This document shows positions 1 to 9,232 of a DNA stretch of 64,000 nucleotides, in pieces. The position numbers and the translations under genes are program-made. A model generated the notes under the pieces. The model saw only the letters and a program-made list of their open reading frames with translations, was not told the origin of the DNA and did not search any database. This DNA is from an uncultured Oscillospiraceae bacterium (GTDB lineage Bacteria; Bacillota; Clostridia; Oscillospirales; Oscillospiraceae), in the NCBI GenBank assembly GCA_910588975.1, contig CAJUSE010000005.1, positions 5,118-69,117 on the forward strand, read 5' to 3'. The number at the start of each line of letters is the position of its first letter. The stretch's first letter is position 1.

Positions 1-1600
1 AAGCCCGACAGATCCTTGCCCCCTTCATAGAAACGGGTCTCGTCGGCATCCTTGGACGAGTGATGACCACGCCGGCAGCGTGGGTGGAGGCGTGGCGGGG
101 CATTCCCTCAATGGCCTGGGCAGTGTCGATGAGCACCTTGATTTCCTCATCGCTGTCGTAGAGGTCCCGCAAAGGCTTGGAAAGGCGCAGAGCCTCCTCC
201 AGTGTGATATGGAGGGCCATGGGTACCTGCTTGGCCACCTGGTCCACCCTGTCGTAGCTAATTCCCAGCACCCGGCCCACGTCCCGGATGGCACCTCTGG
301 CAGCCATGGTACCGAAGGTGACGATTTGGGCCACATGGTCAGAACCGTATTTCCGCCGAACGTAGTCGATGACCTCCTCACGGCGGCGAGGGCAGAAGTC
401 CACGTCAATATCGGGCATGGTCACCCGGCCAGGGTTGAGGAAACGCTCAAAGAACAGGCCGTATTTCATGGGGTCGATCTCGGTGATGGACATGCAGTAG
501 GATACGATGGAGCCCGCCGCCGAGCCACGTCCCGGCCCTACGGGGATACCCTGGCTTTTGGCATAGCCGATAAAGTCGGAGACGATGAGAAAGTAGTCCA
601 CAAAGCCCATTTTGCGAATGACGCCCATCTCATATTCCAGCTGCTTTTCATATTCAGGAGGGCAGTCAGGATACCGCCGGGCCAGGCCCTCCCGGCACAG
701 CTTTTCAAAGTATGCGTCGGGGTCGCTCTCCCCCTCGGGCAGGTGGAATTCAGGCAGGTGGTACTTGCCGAACTCAAACTCCACCTGGCACATATCGGCG
801 ATCTTCTGGGTATTTTCCAACGCCTCGGGGTACTTATCAAAGAGAGCGGCCATCTCCTCCTCGCTCTTGAGGTAGAATTCCTCAGTCTCAAAACGCATCC
901 GATTGAGGTCGGCTTCGGTCTTGCCTGTCTGGATACACATGAGGATGTCCTGGGTCCGGGCATCCTTCTTTTCCAGATAGTGGGCATCGTTGGTGCACAC
1001 CAGGGGGATCCCTGTCTCCTCGTGGAGCCGCAACAACCCGGCCAGCACCACAGGGTCGTCCTCCAGGCCGTGGTCCTGAAGCTCCAGATAGTAGTTTCCC
1101 CGGCCAAAGAGGGCATCCATCTCCTCTGCGTGGGCCTTGGCTCCAGCATAGTCCCCATCCCGGAGGCGTCGGGGAACCTCACCGGCCAGACAGGCAGAAA
1201 GGCAGATCAGCCCCTCTGCGTGGGCATGGAGAAGATCCAGGTCAATGCGGGGCTTGATATAGAAGCCCTCGGTATAGGACTGGCTCACCATATGGGAGAG
1301 GTTGCGGTAGCCCACCTCGTTCTTGCACAGCAGAATGAGATGTCGGGCGGAGCTGTCCAGCTCATGGACCCGGTCAAATCGGGTCCGGGGGGCCACATAG
1401 ACCTCGCAGCCAATGACGGGGTGGATGCCCTCAGCCTTGCAGGCCTTGTAAAAGTCAATGACACCGTACATATTCCCGTGGTCGGTGATGGCCACGGCGG
1501 TCTGTCCCATCTCCTTCACCCGCTTCACCATCTTGGTGATGCGGCAAGCCCCGTCCAGAAGGGAATACTCTGTATGGTTGTGTAAGTGGACAAAGGACAT
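1..1600 (-). CDS. dnaE: DNA polymerase III subunit alpha DnaE (3' part outside window)
   Basis: This is the catalytic alpha subunit of replicative DNA polymerase III, DnaE type. About 533 N-terminal residues of roughly 1,150 are visible. The N-terminal PHP domain starts with FVHLHNHTEYSLLDG, and the polymerase core shows PGRGSAAGS, PDIDVDF and RHASTHAAGVVI. The ATG at 1600 is preceded by GGGGG, and the product starts like other DnaE proteins. After THAAGVVIT, near position 56, the in-frame residues stop resembling the family (see findings). The window also has polC, so both Gram-positive replicative polymerases are present. Identity is sure; the last 20 codons are doubtful. Confidence 0.95.
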   Translation of the reverse strand, partial: MSFVHLHNHTEYSLLDGACRITKMVKRVKEMGQTAVAITDHGNMYGVIDFYKACKAEGIHPVIGCEVYVAPRTRFDRVHELDSSARHLILLCKNEVGYRNLSHMVSQSYTEGFYIKPRIDLDLLHAHAEGLICLSACLAGEVPRRLRDGDYAGAKAHAEEMDALFGRGNYYLELQDHGLEDDPVVLAGLLRLHEETGIPLVCTNDAHYLEKKDARTQDILMCIQTGKTEADLNRMRFETEEFYLKSEEEMAALFDKYPEALENTQKIADMCQVEFEFGKYHLPEFHLPEGESDPDAYFEKLCREGLARRYPDCPPEYEKQLEYEMGVIRKMGFVDYFLIVSDFIGYAKSQGIPVGPGRGSAAGSIVSYCMSITEIDPMKYGLFFERFLNPGRVTMPDIDVDFCPRRREEVIDYVRRKYGSDHVAQIVTFGTMAARGAIRDVGRVLGISYDRVDQVAKQVPMALHITLEEALRLSKPLRDLYDSDEEIKVLIDTAQAIEGMPRHASTHAAGVVITRPRMPTRPVSMKGARICRA

Positions 1601-1656
1601 AAATTGACCCCCAAACTCTTTCTTTTTCCTATATGATAAAATCCAATCTTCAAACC

Positions 1657-2220
1657 TTATTTCGCCACCCGTTCAGGCAAACGCACAGAGATATGGACCC
1701 CCAGCATGCCAGCGGTATCACCTTGGACAGCCCGCACCAATTCCATGTCAAAAACTGCATTTCCGCTGGTCACTTTATAGTTAACAGTATATTGGCTGAT
1801 CCCATTTTTCCGTTCCACGCCCCAGCCCTGGCGCTTCATAGTGAAAGTATCCTCTCCGCCCTGCTCTCTCCAAACTTTACATATGCTGCTAAATTCGCTT
1901 ACAAAGGTCTCCCGATCCAATAGACCAGGGTACATCAACTCATAGGCCCCATCACTGTCACCATCAACAATAGCCCGGAGTACCTGTTCCGCCATGGCCG
2001 GAGAGTCTTTGTCCGCCAGCATCATGCCGACCACTACTGCAAACATCACCGCAAAAATGGTCATGAACACGCCAATTACGATCAGAACCTTTTTCCAGCC
2101 TTTCTTTTTCTTCCCTTTCTGCTCCAATTCTGTTACTTTTTGTTCCAGCTCCTGTATCTTTTGCTCATTTTCCTGCAACACCTGTTGCATATCTACCTTC
2201 ATCAGTTCTTGCTCATCCAT
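1657..2220 (-). CDS. Hypothetical single-pass membrane protein with N-terminal coiled coil
   Basis: I do not recognise a family with certainty. The 187-residue product has a charged N-terminal coiled coil (residues about 8-40, heptads rich in Glu, Gln and Leu), a KKKK cluster, one hydrophobic membrane segment (about 44-68), and a C-terminal globular part of about 115 residues. That part may adopt an NTF2/DUF4878-like fold, as in many small clostridial exported proteins, but this is a guess. The start is an ATG with GGAG about 8 bases upstream. It lies between whiA and dnaE on the same strand, with no obvious functional link to either. Confidence 0.75.
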   Translation of the reverse strand: MDEQELMKVDMQQVLQENEQKIQELEQKVTELEQKGKKKKGWKKVLIVIGVFMTIFAVMFAVVVGMMLADKDSPAMAEQVLRAIVDGDSDGAYELMYPGLLDRETFVSEFSSICKVWREQGGEDTFTMKRQGWGVERKNGISQYTVNYKVTSGNAVFDMELVRAVQGDTAGMLGVHISVRLPERVAK

Positions 2221-2285
2221 GGAAAATTCTCCTTCTATTTTCTAATTTCAGTGAAATTTAAAAAATTTCGAAAATTCCAGACGAC

Positions 2286-3212
2286 TTATTTTTCCATTTC
2301 TTTATCTTTTCGGTGAGGCTTTACATCCTTTAATTCGGTAACTTTATCCAGCCTGTATTTGAAGGTGGACTTGGTGATGGGGGGCTGGCACAGCTGGGCC
2401 AGCTCGGTGAGGGTCATATCCGGGTTTTCCAGGCGCAGGCGGGCGGCCTCGGAAAGTTTTGGAGGAAGATCCTCCAGAGTGGTACGCTCCAAAAGTCGGC
2501 GCAGGGCCTCGATTTGGCTCTGGGCAGCCTCCACCGCTTTATCCAAATTGGCGGCATCGCAGTTCACCCGGCGGTTAACGCCGCCCCGCAGGTCCTTTTC
2601 CGCCTTGGCGTTCATCAGCTCCATGGCAGCCAGGGGGGCACCCATGGCCGCCAGAAAGTCTGCGATGGCCTCGCTCTGCTTAAAGTAGACGATATGATTG
2701 CCGCTGCGGGGAGCCAGCTTGGCCTCAAACCCTGCCTCCCGCAGCAGATTGAGCAATTCCCGACTCACCGAGAGATGGGAGGTGGTCAGCTCCAGGTGAT
2801 AGCCCTTACTGGGGTCGGTGACCGACCCGCCGGCCAAAAAGGCCCCCCGGAAGAAAGCCGAACGGCAGTGATCCTCCTCCAGCACAGCAAAATTGATGTG
2901 ATGGGCTACCACACTGCCCGGGTCATAACCAAAAACGTTGGACAGGATCTCCAGCTTGTCCGGCGAAGAAATTGTAAAAGTTTTCTTTCCCGGACTGGGC
3001 TCGGGCAGGGTATCAAATGTAAAGTGAAAGGCTTTCTTAAAAAGCAGGGGCAGGCGCTGGGCCAGTTCTTCTGATTCGGTGACAATTCTGGCTCCCCCCG
3101 CATCGAAGCGATTGGCGTAGAGCAGGATGCCGTAGCATTCGGCCTGAGCACAACACCGCCGGGTGATGGCCCCACGGCATAGCTCAGCTTTGGTATCGCT
3201 GGAAAAGGACAC
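2286..3212 (-). CDS. whiA: Sporulation/cell-division regulator WhiA
   Basis: WhiA is a DNA-binding protein with a LAGLIDADG-homing-endonuclease-like N-terminal domain and a C-terminal helix-turn-helix. In Firmicutes it affects cell division and chromosome segregation. The 308-residue product matches the usual length. It shows GAFLAGGSVTDPSKGYHLE in the middle and, near the end, an HTH region around LTELAQLCQPPITKSTFKYRL. The start is GTG, preceded by GGGGGGAGG four bases away. It is the last gene of murB-rapZ-yvcK-whiA, a widely conserved Gram-positive cluster, 24 bases behind yvcK. Confidence 0.96.
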   Translation of the reverse strand: MSFSSDTKAELCRGAITRRCCAQAECYGILLYANRFDAGGARIVTESEELAQRLPLLFKKAFHFTFDTLPEPSPGKKTFTISSPDKLEILSNVFGYDPGSVVAHHINFAVLEEDHCRSAFFRGAFLAGGSVTDPSKGYHLELTTSHLSVSRELLNLLREAGFEAKLAPRSGNHIVYFKQSEAIADFLAAMGAPLAAMELMNAKAEKDLRGGVNRRVNCDAANLDKAVEAAQSQIEALRRLLERTTLEDLPPKLSEAARLRLENPDMTLTELAQLCQPPITKSTFKYRLDKVTELKDVKPHRKDKEMEK

Positions 3213-3236
3213 AGAGCCTCCCCCCTTCTTGCTTTC

Positions 3237-4250
3237 TCAAAATATTTTGGTCTCGGCCCGCTCCTGATAGAGCTCCATGATGGCCTGGGCCAGCCGGTCC
3301 GGGTCATGGCGGGCGTAGCGGGTCCCCTGGGAGATGGTGGGGCGCTCTACCACCTCAATGCCATGTTGGGCCAGATAGCCCCGGTCGATGACCATGGGCT
3401 CGGCCCGCTCCTCCCGATAGCGAAGGACCAGGTCCTGCGGGACGGGCTCACTGTTGGCAAGACACAGGTCGATAAGGTCACCCGCCGAATGGTCCAGGAG
3501 GGCCTGAACATGGTCGGAGAGGGTCATGCCCTCGGTCTCTCCATCCTGGGTCATAATATTGGCAATGTATACCCGGGTGGCCTCGCTGCTACGAATGGCC
3601 TCTACCACGCCATCCACCAACAGATTTGGAATGACACTGGTGTAAAGACTTCCCGGGCCCAGCAAAATGAGGTCGGCCTCTTCAATGGCCTGCAACGTAG
3701 CAGGCAGAGCCATGGGAAGCTGGGGCAGCAGCCGAATTTTCTGGATGCGGCAGTCCTGGGCCTTTTTGAAGGCGGCGATCTTGGACTCTCCCCGAACCTG
3801 GGTGCCGTTTTCAAAGGTAGCCTCCAGTGTCACGTCGGCGTTAGTCACCGGCAGGATGCGCCCGGTGATGGCCAGGACCTGGCTCATCTTGGCCACTGCC
3901 TCGTCAAAGGAGCCGGAGATCCCATTCAAAGCAGCCAGGAGCAGGTTACCAAAGGCCTGGCCGGTAAGTCCGCCAGACCCGGCCGGAAACCGGTAACCCA
4001 ACAGGCTTTCCATCAGCGGCTCGGTATTGGCCAGGGCCTCCATACAGCTGCGGATATCCCCTGGCGGGGGCATTCCAAGCTCGTTGCGCAATATACCCGA
4101 ACCCCCGCCGTCATCGGCCACCGTGACGATTGCAGTCAGGTTGGCGGTATGGCGCTTCAAACCACGCAGAAGAGCACTTAAGCCGTGCCCACCACCAATG
4201 GCGACAATGCGGGGTCCATGTTTCCAGTGGCGTTCATTGAGAGTTTCCAT
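3237..4250 (-). CDS. yvcK: YvcK/CofD-family gluconeogenesis factor
   Basis: YvcK proteins (CofD-like fold) bind UDP-sugars in Bacillus. They are needed for growth on gluconeogenic carbon sources and for normal cell-wall synthesis. The 337-residue product has the nucleotide-binding start IVAIGGGHGLSALLRGLK, the motif VTVADDGGGSG, and PPPGDIRSC, all typical. The ATG shares one base with the rapZ stop (TGATG), so the two are translationally coupled. The order rapZ-yvcK-whiA is the standard one. Identification is firm; the exact biochemical activity of this family remains unsettled. Confidence 0.95.
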   Translation of the reverse strand: METLNERHWKHGPRIVAIGGGHGLSALLRGLKRHTANLTAIVTVADDGGGSGILRNELGMPPPGDIRSCMEALANTEPLMESLLGYRFPAGSGGLTGQAFGNLLLAALNGISGSFDEAVAKMSQVLAITGRILPVTNADVTLEATFENGTQVRGESKIAAFKKAQDCRIQKIRLLPQLPMALPATLQAIEEADLILLGPGSLYTSVIPNLLVDGVVEAIRSSEATRVYIANIMTQDGETEGMTLSDHVQALLDHSAGDLIDLCLANSEPVPQDLVLRYREERAEPMVIDRGYLAQHGIEVVERPTISQGTRYARHDPDRLAQAIMELYQERAETKIF

Positions 4251-5113
4251 CAGCGTGCCCTCGTCATGTCCCGGTGGTTTTCACTGGCATCATAGCCCTT
4301 TTGGCGAATGAATTCGGCCAGAGCACGGGTCACTGCCACCGAACGGTGCTGGCCTCCGGTACAGCCCACAGCGATAACCAGGGCCGCCTTCCCCTCCTCC
4401 ACAAACTGGGGCAGGAGGAAGGCAATGAGCTTTTCCAGATGTGTCATGAAGCTCTTGGTTTTTTTATCCTGAAAGACGAAATCGTAGACGGGCTTGTCCA
4501 ACCCCGTCTGGTGACGCAGCTCGGCAATATAGAAGGGATTGGGCAAAAAGCGCACATCAAAGACCAGATCGGCCTCAATGGGGATGCCGTATTTGAACCC
4601 GAAGGAGGTCACATTCACCCGCATGGCCTGCTGTGGGCCGCCCTCGCCAAAAAGGCGGAGGATCTCCCCACGAAGCTTGGCCGTGGATAGAACGGTGGTG
4701 TCCACCACATATTCGGCCCGCCGGCGAACCGGCTCCAGAATAGCCCGCTCCTGGTGGACGGCCTCGTCAAGGGTCCCGCCGCTCTGCTGGAGGGGGTGGA
4801 GATGTCGGGTCTCCTTATACCGTTTGATGATGGTCTCAGGAGAGGCCTCCACATAGAGGATCTTGTGGTCACAACCCATCTCAGTCAGGTCGGACAGGGC
4901 GGAAAAGAGCCCGTCAAAGGTCTGCCCGCCCCGGATGTCGCAGACAATGGCCACCCGCTCATACTCGGCCTGGCCGGCCATGCACAGCTCGGCAAACTTG
5001 GGAATGAGGGGGGCGGGCATGTTGTCCACCACGAAGTAGCCGATGTCCTCCATGATGGAGCTCACCTGGCTCTTCCCAGCCCCGGACAGGCCGGAAATGA
5101 CGATAAATTCCAT
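4250..5113 (-). CDS. rapZ: RNase adapter / nucleotide-binding protein RapZ (YvcJ)
   Basis: RapZ/YvcJ is a P-loop protein. In Escherichia coli it guides small RNAs to RNase E to control amino-sugar synthesis; in Bacillus YvcJ hydrolyses nucleotides and affects competence. The protein begins MEFIVISGLSGAGKS (Walker A) and has the C-terminal signature GCTGGQHRSVA. I place the start at 5113: AAGGAG lies nine bases upstream, and the longer frame up to 5170 adds residues not seen in the family. An ATG six bases further up (5119) is also possible. It sits between murB and yvcK. Confidence 0.94.
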   Translation of the reverse strand: MEFIVISGLSGAGKSQVSSIMEDIGYFVVDNMPAPLIPKFAELCMAGQAEYERVAIVCDIRGGQTFDGLFSALSDLTEMGCDHKILYVEASPETIIKRYKETRHLHPLQQSGGTLDEAVHQERAILEPVRRRAEYVVDTTVLSTAKLRGEILRLFGEGGPQQAMRVNVTSFGFKYGIPIEADLVFDVRFLPNPFYIAELRHQTGLDKPVYDFVFQDKKTKSFMTHLEKLIAFLLPQFVEEGKAALVIAVGCTGGQHRSVAVTRALAEFIRQKGYDASENHRDMTRAR

Positions 5114-5190
5114 ACTCATCCACTCCTTGGACCGTATCTGACGGGCGGATACCACCGCCCATCGGTTCATTTTTGAAAGGTGTATTTCCT

Positions 5191-6135
5191 TTACACCTTT
5201 TGATTTTCAACACCCAGCATTTTAATTTCGGGTTCCAACTGAATACCGGTTTCCTCAAACACCCGGCGCTGGACCTCAGTTATCAGGGTCAGCACATCGG
5301 CGCAGGTGGCGCCGCCGGTGTTGATCACAAAGCCGGCGTGCTTTTCCGACACCTGGGCGCCCCCCACCCGGAGACCCTTGCACCCACATTTGTCAATGAG
5401 GGCGGCGGCATAGACGGGGGTGCCGTCGGGCAAAGGAGCAGGGCGCTTGAAGGTGGAGCCCGCCGAAGGGTATTCCAGGGGCTGCTTGGCCTTGCGCTGG
5501 GCGGCAAGGTCATTCATTTTAGCTTTGATAGCGGCGGGATCGCCGGGGTCCAGCAAAAAGAGAGCCTCCAAAATGAGATATTCTCCGCTGGAAAAGGCAC
5601 TATGGCGGTATGCGAAATCACATTCTTCATTGGAAACCACCGCCTGTCGGCCATCAAAGCCCAAGGCATGCACTTGATGGAGGACTTGGGAGATCTCTCC
5701 CCCATAGGCCCCGGCATTCATGGTAACGGCCCCTCCCACCGTGCCTGGTATTCCAGCGGCCCACTCCAACCCGGTGAGACCATGCTCCAAGGCAAGATTT
5801 GCCGCTTTGGAAAGGAGCATGGCGCCGCCGACCATCAGTTCATTGTGGAATACCTCTCCCTGTCCATACAGACCGGACAATTTGACCACAAAACCGTCAT
5901 AGCCTAAGTCAGAAACCAAAAGGTTGGAGCCATTTCCCAGAAAAAAGGGAGACACGTTGCAGCGAAAGGCCGTTTCCACGACCTGCCGAACTTCCTCCCC
6001 CTTTGGGATGGCCATAAGTACGGCGGGACCACCGATGCGGAAGGTAGTATGCTTGCTCATGGGCTCATTTTTCCGCAGTTCCAAAGTGGGACAGTTTTTT
6101 CGCAGTTCCTGTTCCAATCCATCCAGCAATGTCAT
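5191..6135 (-). CDS. murB: UDP-N-acetylenolpyruvoylglucosamine reductase MurB
   Basis: MurB reduces UDP-GlcNAc-enolpyruvate to UDP-MurNAc with NADPH and bound FAD, a cytoplasmic step of peptidoglycan synthesis. The 314-residue product has the FAD-binding segment with FFLGNGSNLLVSD, then GIPGTVGGAVTMNAGAYGGE, the YPSAGSTFKRP region carrying the catalytic serine, and a C-terminal LEPEIKMLG with the conserved glutamate. The start ATG has GGAGGGATCACC in front. It opens the conserved murB-rapZ-yvcK-whiA cluster; all four are on the minus strand with short gaps, so one transcript is likely. Confidence 0.97.
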   Translation of the reverse strand: MTLLDGLEQELRKNCPTLELRKNEPMSKHTTFRIGGPAVLMAIPKGEEVRQVVETAFRCNVSPFFLGNGSNLLVSDLGYDGFVVKLSGLYGQGEVFHNELMVGGAMLLSKAANLALEHGLTGLEWAAGIPGTVGGAVTMNAGAYGGEISQVLHQVHALGFDGRQAVVSNEECDFAYRHSAFSSGEYLILEALFLLDPGDPAAIKAKMNDLAAQRKAKQPLEYPSAGSTFKRPAPLPDGTPVYAAALIDKCGCKGLRVGGAQVSEKHAGFVINTGGATCADVLTLITEVQRRVFEETGIQLEPEIKMLGVENQKV

Positions 6136-6179
6136 GGTGATCCCTCCCTTCTGAAAAGTGTATGTGAATGTACAACTTT

Positions 6180-7877
6180 TTAGGCATTTGCTCCCTGTTT
6201 GTAATCCTCGGCGGCATCCAACATCTCCCCCGCCGAGTCCAGGGCGGCCTGGGAGATGTGCTCGCCGGAGGTGAGCCGGGCAAGCTCGGCCTGGCGATGG
6301 GAGCGGTCCAGTGCCTCCACGGCGGTATAGGTCCGGCCCTTCTGCTCCCCCTTCTCCACCGAGAAGTGGACGTCGGCCATGGCGGCGATCTGTGGCAGGT
6401 GGGTGACACAGAGGACCTGCTTACGGCGGGCCACCTGGGCCAGCTTTTGGGCCACCTTCTGGGCCGCCCGGCCCGAGACGCCGGTGTCCACCTCGTCAAA
6501 GACCAGAGTGTGGACATCGTCGTTTTCCGCCAGCACATTTTTCAGGCAAAGCATGATCCGAGCCAGCTCGCCGCCAGAGGCGATTTTCTGGATGGGTTTC
6601 AGGTCCTCACCCACATTGGCCGACATGAGAAACCGTACGGTATCCATGCCATCGCCATTGAGGCCAGTCTCCCCTTCCACGGAGCCAAACTCAGTTTTGA
6701 AACGAACCTTGGGCATATCCAGCTGGGCAAGTTCGGCCTGGATACGCTGGGCCAGGGCCTCTCCCGCCTGCTGCCGCTTCTCAGAGAGATCCTTGGCCTG
6801 CTTTCGTGCCTCGCTAAAGGCCTTCTGCCACTCCTGCTCCAGCCGCAGCAGGGTATCGTCGGCAAACTGGATCTCATCCAGTTCACGCCGGCACTGCTCC
6901 AGATAGTCGATCATATTCTCCACCGTCTCACCGTACTTGCGTTTCAGGCGGTAGAGGGTATCCAACCGACCCTCCAGCATATCCAACTCTCTGGGCTCAA
7001 AGTCAAAGCTGCCCTGGAGACTGCGGGCCGAGTCCCCGGCATCCTGAGCCTGGACCCGGCAGTTAGTAAGCTGGCTGCGCAGGGCGTCCAGCTCAGGGCT
7101 CACCCCGCTCAGCCGCTCCAGGGCCTGCTCCGCCTCCATAAGCAGAGCCACCGCCCCGGGGGAGTCGTCGTCCCCGCTGAGGGCATAATGGGCCGTCGAG
7201 GCCGCCTGAGCCAAATCGGCGGCGTTACGCAGCAGCTCCCGCCGCTCCTCAAGCTCTTCTTCCTCCCCACTTCTCAGCTCGGCCCGCTCCAGCTCCCCAA
7301 TTTGAAACTGAAGGGTATCCACCTTACGGGCCTTCTCGGCCTCATCCATCCGCAGAGCATCCATCTTTCGAGTGATCTCACTCAAGCGGCTATATGCCTC
7401 CCGATAGACCTCCAAGGGTCCCTCCAGAGCGCCAAAGCGGTCCAGATACTCCAGATGGCAGTTCTCATCCAGCAGCTGCTGGCCGTCATGCTGACCGTGG
7501 ATGTTGAGCAGCTGCCGGCCCAAAGCCCGCAGCTGGGCCACCGTCACCGGCCGGCCATTGACCCGGCAGAGATTGCGCCCATCGGGCAGGATCTCCCGCT
7601 GGAGCAGCAGCTCTCCGTTTTCATCCGGGGAAATGCCGCTCTCAGCAAAGTAAGGCAAGGGCCCGAGGTCCGTAAATGTGCCTGTCACAAAGGCAGACTT
7701 GGCCCCGGTACGAATCAGTTCCCGGCTGGCCCGCTCCCCGGTGACCGCCCCCATGGCATCCACCACAATGGACTTACCGGCGCCGGTCTCGCCGGTAAGG
7801 GCGTTAAAACCGGGGGCAAAGGCAATGTCCGCCGATTCAATGACAGCAATATTTTCAATATGGAGCACAGAGAGCAT
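6180..7877 (-). CDS. recN: DNA repair ATPase RecN
   Basis: RecN is an SMC-like ATPase recruited to double-strand breaks. The 565-residue product has Walker A GETGAGKSIVVDA near the N-terminus, two long coiled-coil arms in the middle (rich in Glu, Arg, Leu and Gln), then an ABC signature region IASGGELARIMLCLK and Walker B LVFDEVDTGVSGRAAQK near the C-terminus. It ends the run nusB...dxs-tlyA-nadK-argR-recN, which is conserved across Firmicutes. argR starts 35 bases upstream. I saw no LexA-like box directly in front, consistent with transcription from further up. Confidence 0.97.
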   Translation of the reverse strand: MLSVLHIENIAVIESADIAFAPGFNALTGETGAGKSIVVDAMGAVTGERASRELIRTGAKSAFVTGTFTDLGPLPYFAESGISPDENGELLLQREILPDGRNLCRVNGRPVTVAQLRALGRQLLNIHGQHDGQQLLDENCHLEYLDRFGALEGPLEVYREAYSRLSEITRKMDALRMDEAEKARKVDTLQFQIGELERAELRSGEEEELEERRELLRNAADLAQAASTAHYALSGDDDSPGAVALLMEAEQALERLSGVSPELDALRSQLTNCRVQAQDAGDSARSLQGSFDFEPRELDMLEGRLDTLYRLKRKYGETVENMIDYLEQCRRELDEIQFADDTLLRLEQEWQKAFSEARKQAKDLSEKRQQAGEALAQRIQAELAQLDMPKVRFKTEFGSVEGETGLNGDGMDTVRFLMSANVGEDLKPIQKIASGGELARIMLCLKNVLAENDDVHTLVFDEVDTGVSGRAAQKVAQKLAQVARRKQVLCVTHLPQIAAMADVHFSVEKGEQKGRTYTAVEALDRSHRQAELARLTSGEHISQAALDSAGEMLDAAEDYKQGANA

Positions 7878-7911
7878 GATCCTCTCCCTCCTTCATGGTA
7901 CAGAGTGCGAC

Positions 7912-8364
7912 TCAATGGAGCATGGTGCGCATTTCCTCGCAGAAATCATGGGCGGCTTCATTGGTCCGCATGATAAAGATAATAGTGTCGTCCCCGGCCA
8001 GACTGCCCACCATGTCAGGAATGTCCATGCCATCGTCAACGGCGGCGGCCAGGGCATTGGCCATGCCGGGCATGGTTTTGGCCACGGCAATGTTCTGGGC
8101 CACGTCGAAGGCGACCCCTTCCCGCAAGATGGCCTTGAGCCGTTCGGTAAAATTATGGGCTGCCCGACGCTGGGTCACAACGTACTTGTAGAGCCCGCCA
8201 GGAGTTCCTTCCTTCACCAAATGCAGCTGCTTAATGTCCCGGGAAATGGTGGCCTGAGTGGTGCTAATGCCACGCTCCCGCAGCCGCTCCAAAAGCTGCT
8301 CCTGGGTCTCGATCTCCTCTTGGGCGATAATGTCCAGGATCTCCTGTTGCCGTTTACTTTTCAT
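7912..8364 (-). CDS. argR: Arginine repressor ArgR
   Basis: ArgR is the hexameric arginine-dependent regulator of arginine metabolism. The product is 150 residues, the family length. It has an N-terminal winged helix (KSKRQQEILDIIAQEEIETQ followed by TQATISRDIKQLHLVK) and a C-terminal oligomerisation and arginine-binding domain containing GSLAGDDTIIFIMR, whose paired aspartates contact arginine. It lies four bases downstream of nadK and upstream of recN. No arginine biosynthesis genes are in the window, so its targets cannot be judged here. Confidence 0.96.
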   Translation of the reverse strand: MKSKRQQEILDIIAQEEIETQEQLLERLRERGISTTQATISRDIKQLHLVKEGTPGGLYKYVVTQRRAAHNFTERLKAILREGVAFDVAQNIAVAKTMPGMANALAAAVDDGMDIPDMVGSLAGDDTIIFIMRTNEAAHDFCEEMRTMLH

Positions 8365-8368
8365 AACG

Positions 8369-9232
8369 TCAGCTCCTCCCTAATTTCTGGTTGAGCACAG
8401 CGTAAAAGCTCCTGTTGGACAATCTGACCAGTTGGGCATTAACTGGGGATTTGCGCAGTTCCACCACGTCGGTAGTTCCCAGCCGAAAGGCTCTGCCACC
8501 GTCTACCGAGAGATAGACGGTACGCCGGGACTGCTTGCCCATACGAACGGTTACCGTCCTTTCTCTATCCAGCACATAGGACCGGGCGTGAAGGGCATGA
8601 GGGCAGATGGGAGTTACCAGAATGTCCTGCGCCGTGGGCTCGATGATAGGCCCGCCGGCCGACATGGAATAGGCCGTAGAGCCGGTGGGCGTAGCCACAA
8701 TGACCCCATCTCCCGAAATTCGGGAAACCAGTTGCCCATCAGAACGGACCTCCAGATCAATGGTTCGGGCCACTGCTCCCTTGGTAACAACAGCATCGTT
8801 GAGTGCCCGATCCCGGAACAGGATCCTGCCCTCCCGCTTCACGGCCACGTCCATCATCATCCGCTCTTCTATGGTATATTTCCCCTCGGTGAGCCGGGAA
8901 AGCTGCTCCAGCTCGGTGGATTCCAGCTCGGCCATAAAGCCCACACTGCCCAGATTGACTCCAAGTACCGGGACCTTATGGGACTGGGCGGCTTTGGCTG
9001 CGTGGAGAATGGTACCGTCACCGCCAAAGCAGATGAGCATATCCGCCCCGGCAAAAGCCTCTTTCTCCGAAAGCAGGGGGAGTTCCCGGGGAATCTCCAC
9101 AGCAGCATGCTCCAAATCAAAGGGGAGGCACATACTGGTCTCGGCCCCCGCCTTTTCCAATACTCGGCGGGCTGCCTGCGCCACCTTTAGCCCCTTATCC
9201 CGGAAGGGGTTGGGGCTCAATACGACCTTCAT
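8369..9232 (-). CDS. nadK: NAD kinase
   Basis: NAD kinase phosphorylates NAD to NADP in the cytoplasm. The 287-residue product carries the diagnostic GGDGTILHAAK motif, GVNLGSVGFMAE, the catalytic-region segment RALNDAVV, and GSTAYSMSAGGPI, in the usual order. Its ATG overlaps the end of tlyA by four bases, so translation is probably coupled, and argR follows after four bases. The order tlyA-nadK-argR-recN is the usual one in spore-forming Firmicutes. Confidence 0.97.
   Translation of the reverse strand: MKVVLSPNPFRDKGLKVAQAARRVLEKAGAETSMCLPFDLEHAAVEIPRELPLLSEKEAFAGADMLICFGGDGTILHAAKAAQSHKVPVLGVNLGSVGFMAELESTELEQLSRLTEGKYTIEERMMMDVAVKREGRILFRDRALNDAVVTKGAVARTIDLEVRSDGQLVSRISGDGVIVATPTGSTAYSMSAGGPIIEPTAQDILVTPICPHALHARSYVLDRERTVTVRMGKQSRRTVYLSVDGGRAFRLGTTDVVELRKSPVNAQLVRLSNRSFYAVLNQKLGRS

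Noticed and set aside
80..1585. Open frame of about 500 codons on the plus strand opposite dnaE
   Set aside because: The minus strand has clear DnaE motifs; the plus frame is a codon-bias shadow.
6168..7973. Open frame of about 600 codons opposite recN
   Set aside because: Shadow of recN; it also runs through the recN-argR junction without domain content.
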